Below, piece after piece: positions 11,481 to 22,854 of a stretch of DNA of 64,000 nucleotides. The translations under genes and the position numbers were made by a program. Numbering within the stretch: the first letter of the stretch is position 1; each line of letters begins with the position of its first letter. The notes below the pieces were generated by a model that had not been told where the DNA came from, made no database searches, and saw nothing but the letters and a program-made list of their open reading frames with translations. This DNA comes from Polytrichum commune (Eukaryota; Streptophyta; Polytrichopsida; Polytrichales; Polytrichaceae), in assembly GCA_950295325.1 (NCBI GenBank), contig OX485807.1:17017001-17081000 (forward strand). Reading direction: 5' to 3'.

Positions 11481-14430
11481 TACACCAATTATGGTATTTA
11501 ATGTCACATGCATAATACTGTCACTTACCCTATTTTGAGGCGTTTGCTAAGTTACACTAATGATCAACAACTTCAACATTAGTTGTCACCTCAATGACAC
11601 CTGGCATTCAACTGCGTTTACTAATATCTTGGTATGAGTTTGTCCAATAGTGTTAGCTTATGAGGTGTATGCCTATGTTACACAATGATCTACGAGTTGA
11701 CTAAAGTGCACATAAATGACACTTGGCATTAGTATGCTTAAGAATAGCTTCCTCTTACATACTCAGCTTAAAATGAAAATACATGACACTTGCCTTCAGT
11801 ACACTCAATAGTATCTTCCTCTTGCATACTACAACACACCTATCATCTCAAGTATCCCAATTTGCTACGCTAAATGTCATAAGGCAAACATGTTTTCACT
11901 TCAAAAAGTTGACAAATAGTATCATATTGGCAATTAGCGGACGTGACTCTTTGAGACCTCTAGGCATCTAGTTTAGGCCCTTCGCAAATAGTGTACATGA
12001 CACTAAATACCATAAATAGTGTAGAATATTTTAAAATGCTATAAATGATTGTAACAAAAGTAAAACTGACCTAATTGTCCAAAATGTAAATCTTCAACCA
12101 TATTCAAATAATGGAGTCCCGTTTTTTAATCACCATTATATTACTCAAAAAAAAATTAAAAGAAGAGAAGAAAAAAAATGTATGTTGCGTCCCATATAGG
12201 CCAAGACTAGACGCCCACCCTAGGGGGTTAACCCTTTTAAGCATGTGGAAGCATACTTGGGTGCACAGGACATGGTTTTATTGAGATAGTGATGTACAAA
12301 ATTTATCTAACCTAGACATGTTGTAAAAAAAAAAGATGTAGGTATATGGGACGGCTTTTTAATCTTTCTTAGAAATGTAATAATATGGTAGGGTTTCAAG
12401 ACAATTGCTTCAAAGACTAGGGGGTGAATGAATGACACATGGATGAAAAACTTGGACATAAAGGGTTTCATTGGAATGGACAAGTGTGATTGGATGCGGA
12501 AATGGACCGAGTATCCTAAGGGTAGGGAGATCTATCCCGACTTTCCAATGGCATCAGAAGGGTGTTGACAACAAATGCACTTATAATTTTAAGTGATCAC
12601 TTGATGGTAGCATATACATTTGGCTTCTATAATGTATAGCTTGGATATGGATACCTACAAAAACTTCATCCACACAATGAAAAAGTTCTTTAAACAACTT
12701 CCACTTCTCACTATAGATTTCATTTTTTACCAACAAAAAGTAAGTAGGTTGCATGGACAATATACAACATAAATGACTATACTTGGTAAAAACGTAAATT
12801 CTTAGCAAAAAGCTATAGCACTATGTCACTCTGAATAATAAGTGACACAACATACCATAAACAATGTACACCATTTACGGTATTTAGTGTCACTCACTAC
12901 TAGGAAATACATGGTGCTATAACTATTTATCATAGATCTTATTGAGGGGATTGTTAAATCGACCAAGGTTTATGTAAGGTGTCGACTAGGCTCTGACTTG
13001 TTGTCCAAGTTGTCCAAGTTTATTAATTTTAACACAATGGTAATATTGTCCTCCTCTGCATGTGTGCGATGAAAATGAATTTTTGATAGGTCATGTGACA
13101 ATGTGATTGCGTCTTTGTGGTTGTTTTAACAAACTATTTGGTTGATTTAACAATTCCCCTTATTTATTACCAACAAAGTTCATATTGGTTGTTTCGACAT
13201 CATAGAACATTACCATCTTTACTTCATAAAGTTCCACTTAAAACTGTAAATAGGCATAGCACTCTATAACAACACGTAGTAATGGTATTTAGTGTCACGT
13301 ATACCATTTATGGTATTTAATGTCACGTACACTATTTGCAAAGGGCCTAAACTAGATACCTAGAGGTCTCAAAGTGTCACATCCACTAATTGCCAATACG
13401 ATATTATTCGTCAACATAAGTGACTCATGAAGTGAAATTTTATTTACACTATGACATTTAGCATAGCACAGTGGGATACTTGAGAGGATTGTTTTGCGTT
13501 TTGTACACAAGGGGATGATATTATTGAGCATGCGAATGGCAAGTGTCATCCGTATACATTTTTAGTATGAAAGAGAAAGATACACTTGAACATACTAAAT
13601 GCAAAGTGTCATTTGCGTACACTTCAGTCAACTTGTACACCATTATGTAACATAGGTATACACCTCATAACACTATTGAACATACTCATGCCAAGATGTT
13701 AGTGGGCGCACTTAAATGCCAAGTGCCATGAGGTGACAGTAATGGTAAAGTTGTCGATCATTAGTATAACCTAGTATACGCCTCAAAATAGGGAAAACGA
13801 CATTATTAAGAATGTGACACTAATAAGGGGCACTTTATATTAGGGCCCATTTCTAGGCCCATTTCCAAACCCTAGGCATCAACCAATCAAAGTGCTTAGA
13901 TTGCCCAAATGGGTCCTAATATGAGCCCAAGGGCTTTATATTGAGAGTCGGCCCACTTCTCCTAAAGCTTACGTGGCGGGTGACATGGCGGCATTTTGGA
14001 GGGAAAGAAATGGGCCGATGCCAAAAAATTGGGTCGAGGGTTTATGGAGACCCACTTCGCACCTTCGGCCCACTTCACCCAACTTCCATCATATAGTCAT
14101 TTATGACTATATGACTTTATGACTTTATGGTTTTATGACTTTATGACTTTATGACTTTAGTTCAAGCAAGGGCATAATTCATTTAAGCCCAAGTGGGCCG
14201 TGGATTGGGCCTGACAATATAAAGTCCCTAGGCCCATTTGGAAGGCCCACTTTAAAGTAGAATTTCCAATTTGGGCCCTACAAGTGGGCCTATGGACTTT
14301 ATATTGCAAGGCCCACTCTACGGCCCACTTTGTAAAGTAGGGCTAAAGTTAAGACCCACTTCAACTCCAAATGGGCCCAACTCCAAATGGGCCCTAATAT
14401 AAAGTGCCCCTAAATACTATAAACGGTGTA
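11481..14430. mobile_element. Large foldback element with about 540-bp arms
   Basis: The left arm (about 11481-12010) and right arm (about 13290-13823 plus 14411-14430) are reverse complements. Examples are CCTATTTTGAGGCGT at 11529 against ACGCCTCAAAATAGG near 13780, and AGGCATCTAGTTTAGGCCC at 11962 against GGGCCTAAACTAGATACCT near 13341. Ends read TACACCAATTATGGTATTTA and its inverted, diverged form closing in GGTGTA. The roughly 1.3-kb spacer has no transposase frame and contains a further GGTATTTAGTGTCAC block at about 12880. The terminal motif relates it to the CTACACTAAAT elements elsewhere in the window. The right arm is broken by a separate MITE at 13827-14410. Confidence 0.8.
13827..14410. 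mobile_element. Harbinger-like MITE inserted in the foldback arm
   Basis: Perfect 23-bp terminal inverted repeats begin GGGGCACTTTATATTAGGGC at 13827 and close with the complement at 14410. TAA at 13824-13826 is repeated at 14411-14413. Removing the element and one TAA restores the homology between the two arms of the surrounding foldback, which proves it arrived later. The 584-bp interior is GGCCCA-rich and contains a TATGACTTTA-type tandem run at about 14098-14160. No coding capacity. Confidence 0.9.
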
Positions 14431-16188
14431 GTGCAAGTATTCAAGTCAAGGCAATTATTCGATGAAATTCGAAAGTGAAGTCATTGGTAACCCACACTGA
14501 ATTTTCAGACTTGGATATGTACCTATGTGATAGAATCTATTACTTGTCATGGTTTATGAATCATGACAGATACACTTATTCTGACCTACAATGATGTGTG
14601 CAATTAGGTTGCCCTACACTATTTCGAATATTTACTAGCACAACAACATCACATAATTTCTTCTGATATAGTGGTTGCTATATGAATCGATAAACAAAGT
14701 TCTAAATTTTTGTGATCAAGCTTTCACTTAACATAATCGGAGTGGGTAAAGAGACAACCTATTCAAAAAGACAGCCTAATTGCAAATATAAGTGCAGCTA
14801 TTATTTCTATGTTACAGAAAGCAGCAAATTGTGCCTGCATGATACTGTAGTGTTCTCTTTTGTGTGGGTACTGAAATACTGTGTGTGGGTTATGTGCAAC
14901 TTTACATGTTCTTAACTTCTAAATATGGGGATTGGAGATGATGTATGTAGTCGATTAAAGTTATGAAACAAGAAAGCCTACACCACAGAGAAGAAAGAGT
15001 GTAACAGTCTTGGAAGAGAAATATGAGCCATTGTATAGATACTTATGTTCAAAATTTTTGTTCAATGTACACATTGACAATAACAAAAGATGAGGCAGGT
15101 TTGCTGAGATGTGGACTGCACACCTTGTCTAATTTCCATGGAATTGTGAAAGGCTACTCAATCTGGAGAAGGCCTCAATGTTTCCAGTTTAGAAAGGATG
15201 CCAATGTATTGAAAGGCTGAAACAGTGATGTTCTTACACCAGCAGGAATGCATGAAAACGAGTTCGGAATTTTCAATGATGATTGAAGTGGAATGGAGCG
15301 CAAATTTCAGAAGTGAAACACCACACAAATGTGCAAAGACAAAACCTATGGAGCCAATTCACGGAAGTAAATGTTGCATTGCAATGCAAGGTGAACTACC
15401 TTAGAGTCCACCTCGTCAAATATGCATTTTCGTTGCCAGATGACTCCCACCGCATCCACTTGTGATAGATTTATGACTTGCGAGACTCGGTGATACAAGA
15501 AATTAAATTTCAATAACCAGAATATACAGAGGCCTGAACTCAACAACAGAAACAGCCAAAAGGGAGGCACACATCACAAACCCCAATATCTTACAATTTT
15601 CACCGTCAGCACGTTTCAGACACACATACACAAAAAAGACATCACAAATCTGAAGACATCACAAATTCTGCGAGATTTTGATTGCCAACATAAATTAGTG
15701 TTAAGTCCAGATATTATGTGCCAGACCTATTCACCTGTTACCATTACTGCACAGCAAGGAGTCGTCGACATAAGCCTGTCGTCACACACGATCCTTGCAT
15801 TATCATCACCATGTTACAAAGATCAATAAATGTAAACAGCATGTAAGTATGAGCACACCTTCCTCCTCCCCCACCCCCCTCCTCCATAAAAGCATGAACC
15901 TCACGAAAGCTCACTCCAGGTCTCAAACCGCCTCGCACTTCTGTTTTCCAAATTCGTCTCAAAATTGAAGAAGGCATCATCATCATCACCATCATGTGAG
16001 GGGGAATGCTCCGTTGCCAAAGTAGTAGACTACAAAGTGTACACCTTCATCCTCATCCTCGTGGAATTCCTTAAACCTACACTATAACTAATAGAGATAC
16101 ACATGACAACATGAACATGTTTACCTAGAGAAGAGAAGCTACCATCCTACTAACCCTAACTTTTTCCTTTCGTTTCCTTTGCAATTCT
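14431..16188. other. Intergenic, including the likely 3' UTR of NADP-MDH
   Basis: No supportable gene. The part nearest 16188 lies just downstream of the minus-strand NADP-MDH stop and probably holds its 3' UTR. I saw no convincing poly(A) signal and no poly-T run on the plus strand that would mark the A-tail of a retrocopy. Confidence 0.5.
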
Positions 16189-17625
16189 TTACTGTTCTCC
16201 AGGCAGCATTGTATCACCATCTGGAAGTTCACAGTAGCCATTCTGGTCACCGATAAGATGTGCAACACACTTCTTCTCAGCCAACAACTCATCTTCAGAT
16301 TTCTTGATACGTTCATACAGGTAATCATCCATCTCACAGTCAGTAACAAGCTCCCAGTTACCATCTCCAGTGGACCGGCAGGGCATGCTGTAGATGAGAT
16401 CTTCAGCGATACCATAAGGGTTACCGTTAGTGTAAACACCAGAGGAGAACCAATCTCCCTCAGGAGTTGGAGTAATCAAACTCTTGATGGCATCCGCAAT
16501 CGACACCGCAGTGGAAGCAGCCGAAGATCTACCCCATTTCTGGATAAGTGCTCCACCTCTTTTCTGCACTCTTGGGGTAAACTCCTCCTTGAGCCACTTC
16601 ATGTCAGAGATCACATCAATAGCTCTAGCTGAGTGAATCTTGGCATTCAGAAAATCAGGCACTTGTGTTGTGGAATGGTTACCCCATATGGTAACATTGG
16701 AAACATTGTCATAAAACACCCCAGCCTTCAAAGCAAGCTGACACTTGGCACGATTCTCATCCAACCTTGTCAAGGCATGGAAATTCCTGGGGTTAAGCCT
16801 TGGTGCATTCTTCAAAGCTATCAAAGCGTTCGTGTTGCATGGGTTTCCAACCACGAGAACCTTCACGTCTGGGGATGCTACCTCGTTCAACGCTTTTCCT
16901 TGTTGCGCGAAGATCTGGCCATTGATGTCGAGTAAGTCAGCTCGCTCCATCCCTGGTCCACGTGGCTTTGCTCCAATGAGAAGCGCCCAATCTGCGTCTT
17001 TGAAAACCTCATTTGCTTCAATCCCAATGCTAACCTCGCGGAGTAACGGGAACAAAGAGTCTTCCAACTCCATAGCCACGCCTTCTAGCGCCTCCCTGGA
17101 CCTCTCGGATCCCAGAAGGTTGAGTGCAATCGGCTGGTCTTGGCCAAAAACTTCCCCGGAAGCTATCTTGAAGAGAAGATGATTGGCTATCATCCCCGCA
17201 GCGCCGGACACCGCAACCCGGACCGTCTTCTTCCACGTCTTCGGCCTCTCCCCCTCCTTCAAATCATAGGTCACGCAAAACACTCCGAAGCATTGCGCCC
17301 CGTTGTTCGACTCCGAATCGGATATCGTTGTTGAGGAGGAGGATGACGATGTTTTCGCCTCTGACTCGGTTGATGCTTTCTGCGTGGGGCTGGGGGCTAC
17401 ATATGCAACGATTCCTGACCTCCTTTGCTGAGGCTGGGGTTTCACCGCTGCCTTCATGGTAATGGAATTACCCCCAAGCACCAGCTTCCGACCCAGGAAG
17501 GCACTGGTGCATGCATTACCATTACCATTTCCATTGTTCTTGCTGTCTTTCACCACCAAATTGCTCTTGCTGCTTGCAATCGGTGTTGTCGCCGAATTGC
17601 CTACAACTCTGGCCATGGTGGCCAT
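16189..17625 (-). CDS. NADP-MDH: Chloroplast NADP-dependent malate dehydrogenase, intronless
   Basis: Reduces oxaloacetate to malate with NADPH in the chloroplast stroma, feeding the malate valve that exports reducing power. The frame gives 478 aa. Residues 1 to about 90 are Ser/Thr/Lys-rich and acidic-poor, as in a transit peptide. The mature part has the N-terminal redox pair Cys112/Cys117 (CFGVFC), a Rossmann GAAGMI loop at 141-146, substrate arginines in KPRGPGMER (222, 228) and LTRLD (287), the catalytic Asp289/His317 pair (WGNHSTTQ), and the C-terminal redox pair Cys453/Cys465 in [13 protein letters not shown], ending in DTMLPGEQ. Both disulfide pairs are the known thioredoxin switches of this family. 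The first ATG is at 17625. A second in-frame ATG nine bases on (17616) sits in a perfect ACCATGG context and may be used. The frame runs without a single intron, unlike the many-exon genes of flowering plants. Confidence 0.95.
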   Translation of the reverse strand: MATMARVVGNSATTPIASSKSNLVVKDSKNNGNGNGNACTSAFLGRKLVLGGNSITMKAAVKPQPQQRRSGIVAYVAPSPTQKASTESEAKTSSSSSSTTISDSESNNGAQCFGVFCVTYDLKEGERPKTWKKTVRVAVSGAAGMIANHLLFKIASGEVFGQDQPIALNLLGSERSREALEGVAMELEDSLFPLLREVSIGIEANEVFKDADWALLIGAKPRGPGMERADLLDINGQIFAQQGKALNEVASPDVKVLVVGNPCNTNALIALKNAPRLNPRNFHALTRLDENRAKCQLALKAGVFYDNVSNVTIWGNHSTTQVPDFLNAKIHSARAIDVISDMKWLKEEFTPRVQKRGGALIQKWGRSSAASTAVSIADAIKSLITPTPEGDWFSSGVYTNGNPYGIAEDLIYSMPCRSTGDGNWELVTDCEMDDYLYERIKKSEDELLAEKKCVAHLIGDQNGYCELPDGDTMLPGEQ

Positions 17626-18470
17626 CGCCACGTCCCTTTCCAACCAACCCTACCCTTCCTTCCTCCCCCTCTCAAACTCTACAAACCTCCTTCCTCTCCT
17701 CTCCTCTCCCCTCCCCTCCACAACCAAACCAAACCAAACCAAACCTCGACAGTACCAAAACCAAACCAAAACTCTTCACTGTACCTTGCCAAATCTCCAA
17801 CAACCACCAAAGCCACACCTTCTTCCTCTTCTTCTTCTTCTTATGGTGCTAGGGCAGGAAGCGCACACAATCACACACAAAGGGACAAAAACCTCTCTTA
17901 CTCAGCTGTCAAGCCCCTCCACAAATCATGCAATGCCGGCACCAAAAAGGTTGGGGCGGCCGGCACCCTTGCTTCTTGTACTCTTGTATGTATGTAGAGG
18001 ACGAAACACATGAAGAAGGAGCTGAGATGATTGATGATTCCTCGCCACTACCAGCACCACCAATCGCCAACTTTGATTCACTTCCACACACCAACAACTC
18101 TACACTTTTTGCCTCCCTTCCCCCTTTTCCCCTCCCAATTGCTACCCACCAATCCCCTGCTACTTACTCACCCGAAATGCTTACAGGTAATCGGAGCTTA
18201 AATCGGAGGCGAATATGCTGCCGTTGGCCAAAAAATCTCGGGGCCACAGAGATGAATTCGCGAAGAATCGAGCCAAGAGGTCGCGAGGAGGCGATCGATA
18301 ACTCGCCTGGAAGCCACTGTGTGTGGATGGGGCTCGCTCAAGGGTGGTAGGTGGAGTGCCACGTCGCAGCGAATCCACATCCCCAGCCAATCAGGAGCGG
18401 GGGAGGAAGGTCCACGGAAGCAGCTCCACCTTTCACACGATTCCTCCCTCAAAGCCATATAGGAGGTCTA
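17626..18470 (-). promoter_or_regulatory. Leader and promoter region of NADP-MDH
   Basis: Read on the minus strand, the roughly 100 bases before the ATG are GA-rich (the plus strand shows CTCCTCTCCCCTCC runs), typical of a plant 5' leader, with a GAA-trinucleotide run at about 17820-17840. Further up, at about 18355-18365, the minus strand reads GACGTGGCA, an ACGT-core G-box-like element often found in light-responsive promoters, and a CCAAT-type box lies near 18388. No clear TATA box was seen. Frames on the plus strand here are by-products of the low-complexity sequence. Confidence 0.4.
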
Positions 18471-19514
18471 CTACACTAAATAAATATGTTATTGTATTTA
18501 GTGTCACCAACTCTATTTTGTCTTGCTCAATTCTTCTACACTAAATAGGGTGTTTAGTGTCACATGGTATTTTAATGTCACTGTGCCAACTTCTCTAATC
18601 ATAACATTGCTCAAAGAAGTTGCACAACATTATTTGGATCCATAACGGTGTTCTGTGGGACTAACAGTATTCTACGAACGATTCCCCACATTCGCACTAG
18701 ATGTGGTGGAGTACTGTCAGTCCCACAGGAGAACACTGTTATGGATCTGAATAATGTTATGGGGCCCTCGGAATATATGATAGTCAGATGTTGAGGGTTT
18801 GAATTTGAGTCTCCTTGCACAACTTTTCGAGCATCGCACTGTTACACTCTAAGGGCCCAAGGAATGGGAGTTGCACGATGAGTAAAGTTTTGATGGTACT
18901 TCTTAGGAATAAGGGATATGGATATTGTCATCCCAATTTACTTTTAGTTCATCCATTTTTGGGTATATTTTGCATACTTGTATTTGTGTAATGAATTACT
19001 ATCATGGAGGATTGAAATTTGGATGAATAAACACTTAGCAAGTGATAGTAATTACAACATTGTTAATGTATAATGTGTAAAAAAAATTACAAGGAATGAC
19101 ATTTTGTGTTGGTGACACTACGATATAGATTGAGCAAGATAAGTAGAATTGGTACACGAAATACAATATTTAGTGTAGTTATTGTAATTCACCTGTGTCT
19201 TGTAGTGTCGCCAACACTAATTGTAACCTTACATTATTTGTCGTTCCTTGTAAAAACATTTGGGCGTTATAGATATACAATGTTGCAGTTACTGACACTT
19301 ACAAGTGATTTTTCATCCAAAATTCAATCATCCATTACAACCTTTCAGTAGAAAAATTGTTAGGATGCAAAATATACCAAACTTTGTTTCAACGATTGGC
19401 ATTTGGATGAACTAAAAGTAAGTTGGGATAACATTATCCATAAGAAGTGTCATTAGAAAAGTTACCATAGTGACATAAAATACCTTGTGACACTAAATAC
19501 AATAATTAGTGTAG
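18471..19514. mobile_element. Composite foldback element with CTACACTAAAT ends
   Basis: Two overlapping inverted-repeat pairs are present. The outer start CTACACTAAATAAATATG at 18471 pairs with sequence ending about 19179. A second start CTACACTAAATAGGG at 18536 pairs with ATTAGTGTAG at 19505-19514. Long inner arms also match, for instance TTTACTTTTAGTTCATCC near 18950 against GGATGAACTAAAAGTAAG near 19410. The element therefore looks like two family members fused or inserted into each other. A separate hairpin (18626-18758) has landed in its left arm. No transposase frame. Confidence 0.8.
18626..18758. mobile_element. 133-bp hairpin MITE nested in the foldback
   Basis: Almost a complete palindrome: AACATTATTTGGATCCATAA at the left end and TTATGGATCTGAATAATGTT at the right, continuing inward through GTGTTCTGTGGGACT and AGTCCCACAGGAGAACAC. 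A half copy is present at 44500-44537, which supports a dispersed family. Confidence 0.75.
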
Positions 19515-19629
19515 TGACCACTACAATCTTTCTTCTCTTTAGTGTGGGCTTTATCCTTTCAATTCTTTTTTTCATTCATTCATTTATTTAAGGTAGACAA
19601 TCCTTGTTCGGTTACTTTTCTTATTAAGA

Positions 19630-19990
19630 CACCGTGTAGTTGTGTGGTATGTGGTTAGGCTTGGCTCCAAGAACAGATACTATGAAGACATCTGCTTAAA
19701 AGAGATTGGATTGTGTGCTTAAAATATGTGGACTATTGAACCATTTTTAGGTTTGATAGTCAAAATACATGGGGGATAGATATGACCACTTAATGAACAC
19801 GAAAATTTTCACTTGATAGAGATTAAAATATTTATATGAGCTCCAAGATTTACGAGGAAAGTCACAACGACCTTGATTTGGGTTTGCTAGCCATCTCGAT
19901 CAAATTGCATGTTCATATCCTAGGAGAAGTGGGCTAGTTGGAATAAGTAACCATTTAAGATCCATCCACCTTAGGTTTACTTTGGTTTGT
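19630..19990 (-). repeat. Dispersed repeat, copy homologous to 50744-51165
   Basis: About 360 bp matches 50744-51165 in the same orientation, with shared blocks GGTATGTGGT, GGCT/GCCACTCCAAGAAC, AAGTGGGCTAGTT and GGTAACCATTTAAG-like text. Shorter matches to the first 100 bp occur elsewhere in both orientations. The element class is unknown; no terminal repeats were identified. Confidence 0.6.
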
Positions 19991-21535
19991 TTTGAAGACA
20001 TAAGGCCAATGGTTTGGTTAGGGCTAGACACCCACCTCTTTATATTCAGACCCCACCAACATTACCCAAGGTGAAATCCTAGTCAATTAAATTATAACTT
20101 AAATTTTCTTTCTAAAAATGATTTTGACTCTATAACTAGCATTAGAGGCCCCGAACGAGACCAAAGGGACACACTTGAGATGAATTAACCACAAATCTAT
20201 GAGGGTCAAAATTTTCTTAGACCCCTTTTACATTGCTAATAGTGGTGGGGGCCTAGCTCAAAGAGGTGGTTGTCTACCCTAGCCCAATCGTAAATTAAAC
20301 CAAGGAACACCATGCCCGCTTGGAAAGGAGGTGGGGGCTTTCAAGCACATCACACCGCCTACATATATAAGGAGAGAAACGAAAACCAAAGAGGTAAGGA
20401 ACAAATCAAGGACAACTCCCAAAACTATTGTTTACTAAGTTTTGAGTCCCGTTTGAAAGGTTGAAGGATACTCCGAGGGCCGAGGTGTCAACATATAGCA
20501 TTTGAATGGCCAATGCGATAAGGTGACATTGAAATAGTTATGTGGACACTTTGTGGAATAGTTCTTCGCCTCATTCTTTCCTTTGGCTATATCTTCATCT
20601 TTTCTAAAGCTCGCAACACCCACCAAAGTGGTGTCAAGTTGTCAACATGGGTTCCGTCTTGCCTCCCATTCGAGAGGACCTCTTCTTGGAGCGCATGGTG
20701 ATTTTGGAAGGTACATTTGATGAGGTTACTGCTTAGTTGTCAAATTTCCATCTTGTGAACATTGACTGGAGCCAAATGATTAGATATCATCCAAAAAGGC
20801 TTGCCTGATTTCATGCGATGAGAGTCAACCAACGATATGCAGTGCATGGTACTGCTTCTAGTATATATGTTTTGGGGGAGAATACAAAGCCTAACCCTGA
20901 CCACGACCAAGAAATGAAAAACTTGGAGTATACAATTATTCCGCCCCCACATGTACAGATGCAGCTGCAAATGGGGAAGTGGTTGTTTGAAATTTGCTTG
21001 AGGTAGTTGTTGCTACAACATGGCAACCTAGGCTCATCATCCGTGGTTGGAGCTTAGGATTTTGGAGTGCATTGAGGGAACAACATTTTGGACAACAACA
21101 TTCTCGATGCTCAATGTAGGCTAGTTTTATTCTTGCAGACATTCAATACAATAATGAGGTTGTGGAATGTTTTTAAGTGCATAAGCTATGTACATTGTGT
21201 GCCGTGCCATCTCACTGAACGAATATGCATGTTGAGAACATTGTTGATTGTTCATGTCAAGTGTCTATTGTTTGTTAATGGGCATCGTTGTGGGAATGTT
21301 GTGTGTGCAATAGAACTAGGCCCAACTTGAAACCGTAATCCATGGGATCCTTAATCCATGTAACTCCGAATAACATCATTTGGGAAGCCAAAAATCATTT
21401 TGGATAGATGCCTTTGCAACACAGATATAGGAACATTTGTGGCTTTTAAAATAGTTCCAAAAAATGCAAACAAACCCCCAAAATGGCTGGTAATAGGGCT
21501 TGCTCATGCTCATGCTCATGATCTAGCTTCTCTCA

Positions 21536-21767
21536 TACCAGGGCCACACCGGGCGGCCCAACCAAAAACATCAGCCCTACGTATTCTCCGGAAATACAGG
21601 GCTGGGATTTTAGTTGGTTGGAGCTGCTGGTTGCAGGCTACCCCCCTTCTTCCAGCCACTCCAGTAGCTCCAACCAACTAAAATCCCAACCCTGTATTTC
21701 CGGAAAATACGTAGGCCTGATGTTTTTGGTGACTTGAGTTGTTGGGGTTTTTGGTGTGGCCCTCGTA
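21536..21767. mobile_element. 232-bp hairpin MITE
   Basis: Outer inverted ends TACCAGGGCCACACC (21536) and GGTGTGGCCCTCGTA (ending 21767) enclose long arms. AACCAAAAACATCA pairs with TGATGTTTTTGGT, and CCGGAAATACAGGG with CCCTGTATTTCCGG. TCA lies immediately outside on both sides (21533-21535 and 21768-21770) and is the likely 3-bp target duplication. Confidence 0.8.
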
Positions 21768-22841
21768 TCAGTTAAACTTATGCCACTCGAATCTTCAAAC
21801 TTTCCAAAGATTCAGTCATGAGCTGAGATCTGGAATCTATGGTATGTGTGTGGAGGGTGGGCAATATATAAGTTCCTTTTGAGAGGAGCGGCAATTATGT
21901 AAGTTAGTATATCTAACTTACATGTATCCCGGCTATGATGAAAAATATGACACGGGCATTATTCATAAAGCTGACACCATCTTTTGTGTCAGTCTTCCAA
22001 AGTCTCTTAGGAAAGGAGCTGCCTACTTACTTTTCTTGTCCCCAAGATCATTCAAAATCAAAATCTCCCATCAAAATCATTCATTCTGGCATAGCACATT
22101 GATCGGTAGGGTCGTTTATAGGACTACACTAGGGATCATCGACTAGCCCACAACGATGGGGAGAATATCCCATCTCGACAAGAGTTTTTGTTTTGTATGC
22201 AGTGAAGTAAACAAGTGAAACTGCAATTCATTACATCCAATGAGGTTATTGTGAGTAGGACAAAAAAATCCTTCATTTATTCTATATGTTTCGGAAAGAG
22301 GCGGACTTTCCCTACCAACAGGGACTCCTCATCTTGTCAAGAAGCAACGATTGGTCCTAGTGTGGGCATGCTATTACACTACAAAGGTGGTCGTGATCAT
22401 GATGGTCGTTAACCACCCCAATCAACAACTACTACATTTCATTTTATTTCATACAGACTTGTCTTGTGTGAATCCTTGTGGTTGCGGCTGATGGTGGGAT
22501 TAGTCTTTTGAATTGTAGAATTTCATTGGTTTGGGTTATGGGTTTGAGAGCAATGAAAATGATTATTACCTTTGTTGACTTTGGAATGTAGTGTAATTGC
22601 CTCCTCAATGTTCTCCCAAGACTTTGGTCTTGAAGCTCTCTAGCAATGCCACATGAGCTTAATAACCACCCAACGGTGGTTGAGCATGTAAAGTAGGGGC
22701 GGTTTGATAGGGTAAGGGGTAGCAATTGTCATGCCTTTTCCATGGAAAAAAAAAAACAAAGAAAGTAAACCTCTACTACCACTTGACCACCCATATGTGA
22801 ATGATCCTAGTATGTACAATGTACATGAGGTAGATGGGGGA

Positions 22842-22854
22842 GGGGGGGGGGGGG
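22842..22854 (+). repeat. G13 homopolymer tract
   Basis: Uninterrupted run of 13 G preceded by GGGGGA. One of eight C or G runs of nine or more in the window. Confidence 0.9.

Noticed and set aside
17425-18350. Overlapping plus-strand frames of 113-190 codons rich in Pro, Ser and Leu
   Set aside because: They overlap the NADP-MDH transit-peptide region and its GA-rich leader on the other strand; composition is explained by low complexity and no domain is visible.
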